From NCBI GenBank assembly GCA_028023455.1, contig JAQFVV010013375.1:1-64000 (forward strand): a stretch of 64,000 nt of DNA, read 5' to 3'. The notes beneath the pieces are model-generated. The model made no database searches, was not told the origin of the DNA, and saw only the letters and a list, made by a program, of their open reading frames with translations. Of this stretch, positions 11,886-22,329 are shown in pieces. Numbering within the stretch: position 1 is the stretch's first letter; each line of letters starts with the position of its first letter. Made by a program: the position numbers and the translations under genes. Source of the stretch: Epiperipatus broadwayi. Lineage: Eukaryota > Onychophora > Udeonychophora > Euonychophora > Peripatidae.

Positions 11886-13396
11886 GAAAAAATAGAATTT
11901 GCAAAAAAAGAAAAGAAAAGAAACAACAAATATGCAGCAATGTTTTAATGTACATATATGGGTGTATAAAAAAAATTTACAAATATGTTTTCTCAAGTCT
12001 AGTAAAAAGAGACAACATTAATGTCAATGGTGAATTATTAAAATGTATATAATCAATTTTCTTTCTACAGATGTAATTTTAATTTTAGTTACTGCTTATG
12101 CATCTTAGCAAAGCATTTGTAAATTAGAACAAGGTCCCTTCAACAATAACATCAACATTGACATGTTAAATGTATAGTCAGTGAAAGAATGTGAAGTTAT
12201 TTATTTCATATGGGTGGATAGTTTATCAATAATCAAAATGTACAAAGAAGCTCATGAAAATATATAAAATCAATCAGCAAATGATATATAAAAGTGAATA
12301 CAAATGGTCAACATTATTACTAAAGATAAAAGTAAATCTTGTACTTATGCACATAGAAGTATATCACAATCTCCATTAGTGGTGAAGATATTATATTATG
12401 GTCTTATTTCTTTTTACACTCAGTTCATCAACTTTCACTTGAAATATCTAAATTAATCTGAAATTATTATACCCAATTATTGAACTTTAACTGGACAGTT
12501 AGTTGACCTGATACAATTAACTAAAAGTTAAACAAATCAGTAATCTGCTTGTGATCTGGAAAAAGTATTCAGTTTATCAATCTAGATTAAGATGAATGAG
12601 CTAATCAATATGCTGTAAGGCCTTTTTAGATCCCTATAATAGAAACCTAGTTTCTTTTTAGAAGGGTTTTTTAACAATTGGTGTAATACTCTTTTGCTTA
12701 TTTTGATTATTAATCTCTATAAAAATTTGACAATCAGTTTAGTTTTAATTTTAATATTTTGTCAATTTAGTTTTTTTCCACAGTAATTTTACATAGAAAT
12801 TATTCCCTACCTTGTATGACAGGGATGTAGTAAAAATTACACTACAAAAATATTATTCATTATTGCATAGTCTTTAGTCCAATGAATGACAAATAAAAAT
12901 TATTAATGTAGTTTTACAATTGTTTTTAAGTTAATTTTAAATTCAAAAGCAGAAAGATTTACTAAGACTTAAAATTTATTAAAAATCTTTTAACATAGAC
13001 ATTTAATAACACTGAATTAAATAAACAAAATTTCTGGTTGACAGCTTATTTATTCCACGTATGGAATCTAAAGTGATTGCCTTATCCATAATGCAGATGA
13101 TTTCATTATCATTTTTAAAGTATTAACATGGTCTGAGAGCAATCATAACACTAGAATCGATCAGATACATAATCTAACCAATTCAATCACATCCTAAACC
13201 ATTTTTAGATTTACTATGAACTTAACCAAAGCAATGACAACAGTATGTTAACACATACTATAAGATCCATACAACTTAAAACTGAAACTATTTAATGCCA
13301 TCCCTATCAGACATTTATTACTAAACATTTCTAAGCCAATTAAAAATATCAATATATTACAAAAATTAACAAATTGATTTATAATCTATGAAAAGG
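11886..13396. other. AT-rich background, no gene seen
   Basis: No coding frame, terminal repeat or RNA-like element that I can support. Confidence 0.5.
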
Positions 13397-13524
13397 TAAT
13401 AGTAAACTATAATCTTAGTATTTATATTTAACCTGAAATAAAGATTGAATTATAATATAGTGATAGTAAATTATAATCGTGGTTCTTATATTTAAACTGG
13501 AATAAAGACTGCATCATAATACAG
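13397..13524 (+). repeat. Diverged 64-bp tandem duplication
   Basis: Units 13397-13460 and 13461-13524 align end to end ('agtaaactataatcttagta' against 'agtaaattataatcgtggtt', then 'ataaagattgaattataata' against 'ataaagactgcatcataata'). Confidence 0.8.
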
Positions 13525-14134
13525 TTATAAATTTTGTTTTAATGATCAGTACATTGGCACTCAAAGCTTTAGCCTCCATTTAATAAAAAGATACTCATTT
13601 ATTGAGCAATATTAGTTACCTAATTAGTCTGGCAATTTTAATTATCTAAAAAGAAAAATTCTACATCTGCTTGTACTGAAACAATTTCTAATGTTTACTC
13701 AGCCAAGCTTTAACTTTAAGTTATGAACATGAAGATAAATATGCTATTGTGCTATAAGATTTTTGCTATATGCTATGACTATATTCTATATCAGAAAAAC
13801 ATTTTATGTCTGATTTCAATAAAATTATTGCAAATTCCAGAAAATAATAAAAATTTAATATCAACCATTTCAAAATCAAATGTTTTTTTTTTTTTAAATA
13901 GCATGGTTATTTCACATTCAAACTAAAAATATTTTCTGAATATTTTTCCTTTGCTTAACACAAAATATAAAGAAATTTTTAACAATTTAAATACATATTT
14001 AAAATTCTTCCTGCTCTACGAAACTATCTTAAAAAAGTAAATAAATTATTAATTCTTTTTTAATTTACACTCAGTGTGCCCTTTATGCTTCATTAAAATA
14101 AATAAATAATCAAATGGTTTATTGTTCAGGAATT
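13525..14134. other. AT-rich background, nothing recognised
   Basis: A 67-codon frame at 13723-13926 lacks motifs and is rich in Ile, Lys and Asn, as expected of noise. Confidence 0.5.
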
Positions 14135-14245
14135 AATCAGAATTTGAGCACCAGAAGCAACAGAGGCTGAAGATACAATCCTTGGATTTGAGCTCCAAAG
14201 TCTATCACTTTACTACTACACTAAATCAAGCAGGGCAACTGATGT
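14135..14245 (-). mobile_element. Possible SINE fragment
   Basis: On the minus strand 'gtagtagtaaagtgatagac' followed by 'ggagctcaaatccaagga' resembles decayed A and B boxes. The segment 'caccagaagcaa' and its context recur near 51.98 kb. Weak call. Confidence 0.3.
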
Positions 14246-14885
14246 TTTGGATTAATTTATTGCCTGTGTAAAGCTTACTCTTACCTTATATGCTTTCAAG
14301 AATAATTTTCTACTTCAGAGACATCTATTATAAGCTTAAGTTATCAGTGAACAATAGATAATAATGCTATTATATTCCCATTGATAGTCTTAAATTCTAA
14401 GTAACCATTGATGAAATCAAAAGCCAGAAGTCAGTATGGGAATGTAAATATTATATAATTACTGTCTATTGTTCAATAATTAATCATGGTTTTGTAGATC
14501 ATTCAATAATCAAATGAAGAGAATTGCTTTGAAAAACAAAACAAAAATTCTGTATTTATGAAATTCAATTGTCATGAAAATATCTTTAAACAAAAGCTAA
14601 AATGGATTACTAAGTAAAAGTTTGTACTTCAAAATAAAAATCACTTGCAAGTTAACAGAAAATAGTAATATAATGATTTAAAATATCTTACCTGAAACAT
14701 AAATCTGAACAAGTCCAGTTTTCGAACAATGTAATTTAAATTTGACTGAGTGCCTGCTAGGGGTACTTTTACATATATTATTTTTCCTTCATAATTTTTG
14801 TTTTACTAATAGAGAATTTTTAAAATAACATGAAATTTTCTAGTGCTGCATTCTTTCTCTTACTTTTTAACTTTAGTGTGTAATG
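14246..14885. other. AT-rich background, nothing recognised
   Basis: No supported feature. Confidence 0.5.
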
Positions 14886-15070
14886 TATAGTTTACGCCTA
14901 ATATTTCTTATCTATTAAATGTATTTAAATCGCTCTTTCCCTTTTATATTTTTTATAGACAATTTTAAATAAATGGGTTTTTTTTTTAAAAATTGTCTAT
15001 AAAAAATATAAAAGAGAGAGTGCGATTTAAACACATTTAATAGATAAGAAATTTTAGGCATAAACTATTA
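14886..15070. mobile_element. Foldback MITE, near-perfect palindrome
   Basis: The left arm (about 14887-14975, beginning 'tatagtttacgcctaatatt') pairs over its length with the right arm (about 14983-15069, ending 'aggcataaactatta'). Shared inner blocks are 'tttcttatctattaaatg' and 'tttttatagacaattttaaa'. A short T run forms the loop. No coding capacity. Isolated family in this window. Confidence 0.8.
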
Positions 15071-15423
15071 AAAAAAAAAAAGTCTTCATTATTCTTTGGA
15101 TGATTTAAAAACAACAATTTTAGATTTCTTATATCAAATTCTATTGATAATAAAATTGTGACTGATTAAAAAAAATGATTACTGGCGTACATTGCAAATT
15201 CAGTTACACTCCTACATAAAAAAGACAGCATGCATGGTTTAAGACAATGGGAGACTTTGATATTCAAAGTCCATGGATTGTTGTCTAGTTCTGTCAAAAC
15301 CATACTCAAACTTTTTATGAATTCCTGAATAATAAACCGTTTGATTGTTATTGTAAAGATTTTTTAACGTTTAAATTTATATTAATTTGTAAAACGGAAT
15401 TTATAACTAATTGAAAGATCATT
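15071..15423. other. AT-rich background, possible small inverted unit
   Basis: 'gcatggtttaagacaatggg' (about 15231) and 'gtcaaaaccatactc' (about 15293) face each other. Weak and unassigned. Confidence 0.35.
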
Positions 15424-15740
15424 TGATATTTTTCCACAGCCTTAAGTGAGCATAAACATTTGTTCACCTACAAATTTAGATCACTGTCAAATAAAGGGAA
15501 ACGTTTTATAAGAATCGAAAAAAACTGTCTAAAGTTCAATAAAACATTGTCAGAATTTGTGAAGTTAACAAGAAAAAGGAGTTTATTATTAATTGATTTG
15601 ATATCTTTCTAGGGCACTAAACAATTGAGCAGAACAAATTTGTCCACCTACAAATATAAATCACTACTAAATAAAGGATTTTTTTTCTTTCAAGAAATGG
15701 AAAAACTGTAATGTTGAATGAGATATTATCATACTTTGGG
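15424..15740 (+). repeat. Diverged direct duplication, about 140-bp units
   Basis: Segments at 15424-15560 and 15598-15740 align with gaps: both run from 'gatat.ttt' through 'tgagca..acaaa/catttgt.cacctacaaat' to 'ataaatcact..aaataaagg' and on to 'aaaaactgt'. A short spacer separates them. It may be an old tandem duplication or two insertions of one repeat. Confidence 0.6.
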
Positions 15741-16157
15741 ATTTATTAAAAAAATGATGAGGCTGATCATTTAAAAATGAAATTTATTTTATTACAGATG
15801 CTAAAATATTGAAAACACAAGTGAGATTGATAAAAGATGGAGATTGATAATAAATGCAATAAGAAGATTAGTTATTCATCTTAATGAAAAATGTCAAATA
15901 CAATTTCAACCCTAAGAAATTTATTTTCAAATAAAAATTAAAAAAAATCTTTTAATAGATATGCAGAATGATTTTGAATAAATGAACACTAGATATTTGA
16001 AATTATTGTGAGTAAAACTAGATATAGTTAGGGAAATGAGAGAGTAAATAGATTTGTAAAATTTAGAAAAATATATATATGAATTTTTAGAGAAAAAAAT
16101 ATGCATATATAAAATGAAGATGAAATAATAAAAGTAAGGATTTTGACTTACATATAT
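15741..16157. other. AT-rich background, nothing recognised
   Basis: The 106-codon minus frame at 15927-16247 is Phe/Ile/Ser-rich noise without motifs. Confidence 0.5.
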
Positions 16158-16770
16158 TGTAATGGTATGGATCAGAGTAAAATGGTGAGATGGGAAAGTA
16201 TCATCATCACATTTAATAATCAAATTTAAATCTAAAAAAATGATCATGAGATCAGCAAAAAGAAAATATAAGTTGTGACAACAGCATTACAGAATAATAA
16301 TAATCATGAATCATCAGAATTATGCAATCAACAAAAAACAGTCAAGAATCAATAGTCAATATTATATAATCAACCTTGCTATAGGATTTGAAAGGGATCT
16401 GCTATAAATAGGCTAATTATGTGATCACTGCTAAACTTGGGACAGAAATACAATACAATTACCTGAAAATGCACATATTTAAATGTTAATCCATCAGAAT
16501 ATTAAAATAAATCAAATGCTCAGATACTGAAACATGCTGGTCATCATCAATTCCCTATAATACCATTAATGCCCTGGCCAATTATAAACTTAATTTTTAA
16601 TAAAAATAAAATGTAGTACATGGACTTTAAAGGATAATACTGTGTTCCAACCAAGATTATCATTTAGATATCCACACACCACTCTAAACCCCAAATCTCT
16701 AACAGTAACCATTCTGTTCTAATATAACTCAGGAAGCAAGAACTCTATAAACTATTACTATGAGCAATAA
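16158..16770 (+). mobile_element. Solo-LTR-like repeat, family L, copy 1
   Basis: Begins 'tgtaatggtatgga' and collinearly matches 52.78-53.50 kb (plus) and 61.44-61.91 kb (minus). Shared landmarks are 'tgatcatgagatcagc', a run of 'aatcaacagtcaa'-like blocks, 'aaacatgctggtcatcatca', 'ggccaattataaactta' and 'aagattatcatttagatatc'. The TG start, the 'aataaa' signals and the absence of internal coding sequence suggest a solo LTR. I could not find a matching terminal CA with target duplication, so a non-LTR repeat remains possible. Confidence 0.5.
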
Positions 16771-17339
16771 ATAAATAAATATAACAGCTTATTCTAAATA
16801 ATTTTAAATAATTTAGTTTTAATCTGCTATAATTAAACAGCATTACTGGCATAATTTAAAAAACCCCAAACACTAAACTGTATTGAAATTAAATAATAAA
16901 CACAAATTGCCAATTCATGTAATAGATAGCTGGAGGAATAAAGATTAATACTAAAAAAATATTTTTAAACAATTACTTAATATCTGATTAACAATAAATA
17001 AAAAATGACATGATAATATGAAACTTCAAAATTTATTCATTTTATCAAAAAATACAGTTTCATAAGTAACCAGTTGGTTTTTATTCATTGAATTAATTAA
17101 CTTTCTCTTTCATTGATTTATTTCTTTAAATAATAAGCATTTTCAAAATCAGAGCTAACAATCTCTAAATTAGCTTAATTAATCTTTTATTGATTTTTTG
17201 GAGGAAAATCGAATTAAAAAAAAAAAACATGTTTCAAAAGAAAATTTTAAATTTAATGAAATTAAATTTTCCAAAAAAAAAAAAAAATCATAATTTTGAA
17301 GATAAAAATTGAATGGATTAAAAAAATGTTTCACAATAA
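16771..17339. other. AT-rich background
   Basis: Includes A11-A15 runs near 17220 and 17275; nothing else supported. Confidence 0.5.
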
Positions 17340-17650
17340 AATATGAAATTAATAAAATTATTCGTAATTATTGTTTCTTTTGGAGAGAGATAAAGAGAAA
17401 AGTAAGAAAACTGTAATTAAAATAAAATTTTAATAAAATAATAAAATCATTTTTTCTTCTTTTTAAAAATACTATTAAACAAAACTTTATCTCTCTTATT
17501 TTTTTTTTCTAAAGTTAAAATCAAAACTTTCAATAAACATTTCAAAATTAAAACTGGAAATAGTTAATAATTACTGAAGAAAGAAAGAGCAAAAGAAATT
17601 ATTTATTTGATTTTATATTTTTCTCTCTCTTTTTGTCTTACATATTAAAA
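17340..17650 (+). repeat. Dispersed repeat, family R, copy 1
   Basis: Matches 59.89-60.17 kb in the opposite orientation. Shared blocks are 'ggagagagataaagagaaaa' (17382 onward), 'actttatctc', and 'agcaaaagaaattatttatt' (about 17588). Old and non-coding, class unknown. Confidence 0.5.
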
Positions 17651-18240
17651 TATTCATTTTACATTTTACAAAAAAAATTTGACAATTATTTTAAAAATAT
17701 TGTTTAGAATTTCCATATCACCATTAGAGAAGAAAAAAGAACATTTCATTAAATGAAAACCCATTATTATGATAAAAAAAACTTACAGAATATTAAATAT
17801 TATTTCCCTGTTAATTAAATCTAAATTTAAATTTAGGGAGCTTGTAATATTGACATGGCTTGTGCCTACAATGTTACAATATGGATTTCGAGACTAAGAT
17901 TAACACAGGAAGTGATCATATAATTAATATTGAAATGTAGGATGTGTTAATGAAAAAATGCTGAAAGACAAAACCAATTTTGAAATGCTTCATCAACAAC
18001 TGAAAATCCTAACTTTCAAAAATATTTCTGTGAATTTAAGCTTGAACTTGTAAAACATTTTAAATATTAACAAACTGCAAAAAAAAAGTCCGTTTGAATT
18101 AATCAACAAAAATATAAATATTTTACTGTGAACTGCCATTAAAATAACAGTAGCAGAAAAGAAGTATTTCAATAATAAATTTTCAACCAAAACAAAGCAA
18201 TATATGCAAAAAATATATACAAAAACAATTTAAATAATCC
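17651..18240. other. AT-rich background, nothing recognised
   Basis: No supported feature. The 65-codon minus frame at 17993-18190 is noise-like. Confidence 0.5.
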
Positions 18241-18248
18241 ATTTAGAT
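18241..18248 (+). repeat. hAT target-site duplication, left copy
   Basis: 'atttagat', repeated exactly at 20312-20319, flanking the hAT element. Eight bp is the duplication size typical of hAT. Confidence 0.9.
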
Positions 18249-18699
18249 CAGGGATGCACAGACTTTAGCCTGCAGACCAAATGCAGCCCCTTCATTTATT
18301 TGTTGGTATCCCATGACACCATGTGTTATTTCAATTTTAACAAGTTACACAATAGGTAATTTTTCAGAATTGTCTATGTGTATAACAAAGTAGCATTGGT
18401 TCCAAGCATAAGACATGGGTGATATTGGCTGGCCACAGATGACCATTATCATTCAATCATCAATGTATATACCATCAGCCTGATTATTTGAATTATTGAT
18501 GATAAAAATAAATAGCTGTTGTCTAATGTATTTCAGTCAATCATGTAAGCATCTATTCTACTGTCTATCTAGTTACAAAAATCAATTAGTAATAATATTA
18601 GAAAATTTTATAATTCAGTTATTTGTCATTTGAGTATTTTGTTTTCAAAGTTTGTGGTTGCTATTACTAATTATCATCCCTTGGAAAAGATATAAAATA

Positions 18700-19182
18700 A
18701 ATACTACAATGGATAAAGCAAGACCAAATACAAAATGCAAAGTACAGGATAAAAAGGGACAGTTTCATGATAGCTAGACTGAAAAATATTTTTTGTGCAA
18801 TTGTTTAATAATATTATCTGGTTGATATGCAAAAGTGCTATAGCAGTCTTAAATAAACACAATATAAGAAAACAATATGAGAGTCTGCATTCCACATTTT
18901 TAAATCTACCTAAAGAACTATGTAAACAAAAAATTCCACCTTTGAAGTGAGAATTGGTTGGTCAACAAGTGCTGTTTACAAAACTTGTTTAAGATTCAGA
19001 AATGGAAACAGAAATAAGTTTTGAAATATCTCATCTTATAGAAAATAGTGCAGACTATTTGCAGATAGAGATTTTGTTAAATATTGTTTTGAAATAGCTG
19101 CTATTAAATTTTTCCCAGAATCAGTGGAAAACTTTGAAAAAATTTATTTAAACCAGATGACTGTGCAAGAAAAATTACTGAA
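18700..19182 (+). pseudogene. hAT transposase fragment (N-terminal half)
   Basis: From 18709 the plus strand gives MDKARPNTKCKVQDKKGQFH, then, with stops and shifts, a segment reading like the BED-type zinc-finger start of hAT transposases. From 19058 a 41-codon open run contains DFVKYCFEIAAIKFFPESV and ends near MTVQEKLL. This matches the conserved segment just after the BED finger in transposases of the GTF2IRD2/ZBED-related hAT group, as I know that family. The DDE catalytic core and dimerisation domain are absent, apparently deleted or displaced where the LINE inserted. Non-functional. Confidence 0.75.
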
Positions 19183-19204
19183 AAAAAAAAGTTACACCAT
19201 TGCA

Positions 19205-19490
19205 AAATTTAATGATCTAAATAATCTCCATTTATTTCTACTCCTTCAGTTTCCCATATTAATCCACAAATTACTTCTTATAAAACTGCTGTAAAAAGTT
19301 TTGTAGATATAGATCACCCTGTCTTACACCTTTTTCAATGTTAATCTTCATAATATCATAATGTAGTTTAATTATTTCTGTTGCATTTTTATAAATATTC
19401 TTTACAATATGACAATATCCTAGATCTATATCTTGCTGATCCATTGCTTTAATCAGAGTTTCAAGAAATGTTGCTAAAGTTATCAGATGA
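19205..19490 (-). pseudogene. RTE reverse-transcriptase fragment, inverted 5' part
   Basis: The minus strand encodes, in order, a segment like FLETLIKAMDQQDIDLGYCH, then KNIYKNATEIIKLHYDIMKI and NIEKGVRQGDL (19309-19341). RQGD is RT motif B' and the order is that of RTE elements. This piece lies head-to-head with the plus-strand C-terminal part that follows, the signature of 5' inversion by twin priming. It contains stops and is inactive. Confidence 0.8.
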
Positions 19491-20165
19491 AAGTAAGAAA
19501 GTATGAATAAAGGTAAATGTTAAAAAGATTAAAGCAATGTTTGATGAATTTTCTCAAAAGAAAAAAATAAAAGATTGATAATGATGAATTAGAAGAAGTT
19601 AGCAACTACAAATACCTTGGTCAAATTATTACTACAGATGGAAACATAATGAATGAAATTGATCATAGAATAAAACTTGGTTGGATAACTTAATATTAAA
19701 AGAATATATGCATATGTGTTTGAAAATAAAGATATTAATAAATATTTTACCAGTTCTTACTTATGGATCTGAGATTTGGACATTTCTCAGAAAAGCAATA
19801 CAGCCCAGATCACTCAACTAAGTATAAAGAGATGTATGTTATGAGCAACAAGAAGACAATGAAAAATAAAATACATGAGTGAGAGAACAAGTAAGTGTTA
19901 ATGACAATATAGAGAAAATTAAAAAACTGAAATAAGGTTGGGTTGGACATATCGGTAGAAGAGATGATAATAAATGAACATTTGAAATCTTAAGTTGGAT
20001 TCCAAAAGATTGTGAAAGACCATCACACATGAGATGGGTCGGTGAGATAAGATGTGCTGGGGCAATGTGAAAAAGAGAAGTTAGAGAATGAGAAAATGGA
20101 TTGAACTTGGAGAGACCTTCATCCTGCAGTGGATTAATAATGGTTGAAAATGATGGTTTACTTTT
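19490..20165 (+). mobile_element. RTE-type LINE, 3' part (C-terminal region)
   Basis: The plus strand reads VNVKKIKAMFDEFSQKKK, then EEVSNYKYLGQIITTDGN (19591-19644) and a tail with DDNK.TFEILSWIPKDCERP (about 19962-20020). It ends NLERPSSCSGLIMVEN (20102-20150). The same tail occurs in the larger copy at 5.65-8.35 kb, so both belong to one RTE family. The upstream RT part is inverted (preceding entry). The insertion lies within the hAT element and is therefore younger than it. The 139-codon minus frame at 19839-20258 is the antisense of this tail. Confidence 0.85.
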
Positions 20166-20311
20166 TATTATCTTTCTTTGTAACAATATAAGATAAATAT
20201 AAATAAAATAAATAATATATGATAAATAAGTTTCATGTTTTTTTAGCAGCCCTCCCACAAGTCACAGTGAATTTATGTGGTCCTTGATTTTAACAAGTCT
20301 GTGCATTACTG

Positions 20312-20319
20312 ATTTAGAT
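20312..20319 (+). repeat. hAT target-site duplication, right copy
   Basis: 'atttagat', identical to 18241-18248. Confidence 0.9.
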
Positions 20320-20739
20320 AAACTAAATATCTGGAATTCTCAAAAATGGTATAAAAAAAAGTTAGTGATAATGTAAGAAAATATAAAAATGAAATAGCAA
20401 GAACATTTATAGAAGAGAATAAGGATCTTAGATATAAAATGAATCTTGATATTGGAAGGAAAATTACTTCAGTAATAAAAATAAAAAATGGTGCCATGAT
20501 TAATAATAAAGATTAGTTTTTCAACATTAGAAACAATGGTGAAGTAAAGGTTTAATTAGTTTAATTTATTAGTTGTAACTGAGTATGCTTTTGGCTGGTT
20601 AAGCCAGATTCATAGCACTCATGGCATCTGGGGATATTATAGTATTTATATGTAAATGCTAATTTATTAAAATTAATAATTTGCATATTTCACTTTTTGG
20701 AGGGTTGTATTCCATTCTTTTTTTATTATTAATAGCGTG

Positions 20740-20885
20740 GTTATATTTAGCAATAAACCAAGCTTCTTTCACTTTGCTTTTTCTGTCATCTCTTTTGAAG
20801 CAGACCCTTTTTACATTTATTGGGTCAAAAATGTGGCCAGATAATTATTTATGCTCTAGAAAAATATATTCTTAATTATTTTTAG
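20740..20885 (-). pseudogene. Penelope-like GIY-YIG endonuclease fragment, left arm
   Basis: The minus strand reads EYIFLEHK, a stop, then SGHIFDPINVKRVCFKRDD and SKVKEAWFIAKYNHAIN. The pattern H-x(n)-GHxFD...(V/I)K...R..RKxKEAWFI is the C-terminal part of GIY-YIG domains of Penelope-like elements as I know them (their E and W/Y positions). The N-terminal GIY and YIG strands are not clearly visible. The 64-codon plus frame at 20681-20875 is antisense to this. Inactive fragment. Confidence 0.65.
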
Positions 20886-21052
20886 CAAACTTATACAAGT
20901 ATTTGTGTTCACAGATCATGATGTCTATATTTTCCATATACTGATTTGAAAGCAACATTACTGCACTCAATCTTGTTCATTACTTGAGGAGTTTGGTCAT
21001 GGTATATTTTATCTTTCATGCTATTTAATAATTTGATCAGGTTAGGGGGGAT

Positions 21053-21125
21053 TTAAACCACTAAACATCACATGATCACTATCTCATACTAGCACAACAA
21101 TTGTTATTAAACAATTCAAAACAAA
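21053..21125 (+). mobile_element. Terminus of foldback family A (fragment)
   Basis: 'accactaaacatcacatgat' followed by 'cactatctcatactagca' matches the outer ends of the family A copies at 32.37 and 32.83 kb. The rest of the element is absent or diverged. Confidence 0.65.
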
Positions 21126-21244
21126 ACAACACTCTCTCAGACTTATGTTATATGTATGGACCAAACTTCTCAGAGAATGAGTGCAATAATGATAGTTGCA
21201 AATCAGTGTGCTTTGTGTAGACTAAGGCAAATATAGCCATCAGG

Positions 21245-21453
21245 GGCTCCAAACACAAATAGTTATACAAGCATGCAAAAAATAATACAGAATATAAATC
21301 TATTTTTCTTGAGCACGAACATCTATCTGGCTACATTTTTGACCCAATAAATGTAAAACTGGTCTGCCTCAAAAGAGATCACTGGCAATGTAAAGTGAAA
21401 AAAGCTTGGTTTATCACTAATAGTAATCATGCTGTTAATAGAGAATAGTATAC
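21245..21453 (+). pseudogene. Penelope-like GIY-YIG endonuclease fragment, right arm
   Basis: About 55 codons are open, containing HAKNNTEYKSIFLEHEH, then LSGYIFDPINVKLVCLKRD and QCKVKKAWFITNSNHAVN, ending at a stop near 21450. It aligns with the left-arm copy (GHIFDPINVK, KVKEAWFI). There is no ATG at its start. Upstream, 'GSKHK' and other short pieces hint at the central part of the domain in shifted frames. It is the better preserved of the two arms in reading frame, but it is truncated. Confidence 0.65.
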
Positions 21454-21886
21454 CACTATCCAAAAAATGAATATGTAAATCATTAATTTTAATAAATTAG
21501 CATTTACATGTAAATACTATAACATTCCCAGATGCCTACAGGTGCTACAAATCTGGCTTAACTGGCCAAAAGTATGCTCAACTATAACTAACAAATTAAA
21601 CTGATTAAAACTTTAATTTGTCAACCTTCACTTAGTTGAAAAACTAATTACAGTAAAATAAGTAAAGGAAAATAATATGAATAATAACAAAGATTGTATG
21701 TAAGTGTATGAAAATATTCTACAAAAAAGTATATAATAACAAAGTAGAGGAAAATAATATAAATCATTCAATTTATGACCACATTTGAAATACCACAGAT
21801 ATTAAATGAAGTGAAATATTCAAATTAAATTATAATGAAAGAAAAAGCTCTATTAAATCTTATAAATATTTTTAAAAAATAGATGA

Positions 21887-22204
21887 ATAATAGAGATAAA
21901 AAAATTTATACTAAATGCTTTTATTAATTGTGTACTAAAAAAAATAAGTTTTTTTTTTCCAGTCACAACAGAAATTTTTAGATTTAACTTAAACTAAAAG
22001 CATGGGGGGGGGTCCAGAAATTAATTAATTCAATCCCTATGTTTTCTAATAAGAGATTAACTTAATTAATTTCTGGACTGACCCATCCTTTTATTTCAAA
22101 TTAAATCTAAAAACACCAATTGTGGTTGAAGAAACAACTATTTTATTTCTTTTTAATGTACAGTCAATAAAAGCATTTAATATATAAAAAAATATCTCTA
22201 TTAT
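21887..22204. mobile_element. Foldback MITE, about 318 bp
   Basis: Outer arms 'aatagagata..' and '..tatctctatt' pair through 'aaatgcttttatta' and an inner block 'tttagatttaa'. 'ggtccagaaattaattaatt' faces 'aattaatttctggac' about the centre near 22047. A G9 run (about 22004-22012) marks one inner arm. No coding capacity. Confidence 0.75.
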
Positions 22205-22329
22205 TTTTAAGTTTTTAGTATTGGCATAGTAAATGAAAATGTAAAACTATATTATATTTTAAATTGACTTGACATTTATAATTGATATAAATATATGCAT
22301 CACTAGATATTTCTGCCATAAGTTAAAAT

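Larger units (their letters stand above)
18249..20311 (+). mobile_element. hAT DNA transposon, decayed, with nested LINE
   Basis: Ends are 'cagggatgcacagacttta' on the left and 'aagtctgtgcattactg' on the right. These are imperfect terminal inverted repeats (shared 'atgcacagactt') with the CAG...CTG edges common in hAT elements, and an exact 8-bp duplication 'atttagat' lies outside them. Inside are a decayed transposase N-terminal half (18.70-19.18 kb), an inserted RTE LINE (about 19.2-20.16 kb), then non-coding 3' sequence ('cagccctcccacaag', 'atttatgtggtccttgattt'). The rest of the transposase is missing. A hAT transposase would excise and reinsert the element as DNA; this copy cannot. Confidence 0.9.
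20513..21650. mobile_element. Inverted pair of Penelope-like element 3' ends
   Basis: Long inverted repeat. The left arm (about 20513-20910) and right arm (about 21260-21650) match over nearly 400 bp, starting from 'attagtttttcaac' at one edge and 'gttgaaaaactaat' at the other. Each arm, read from the centre outward, encodes the C-terminal part of a GIY-YIG-like endonuclease (separate entries). Penelope-like elements carry this domain after their RT and are known for head-to-head and tandem partial copies. The loop (about 20911-21260) holds more of the endonuclease on the right side and the terminus of foldback family A at about 21053-21079. No RT was recognised. Confidence 0.65.

Noticed and set aside
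19839-20258. 139-codon minus-strand frame
   Set aside because: Antisense of the RTE C-terminal tail, which is clearly coding on the plus strand.
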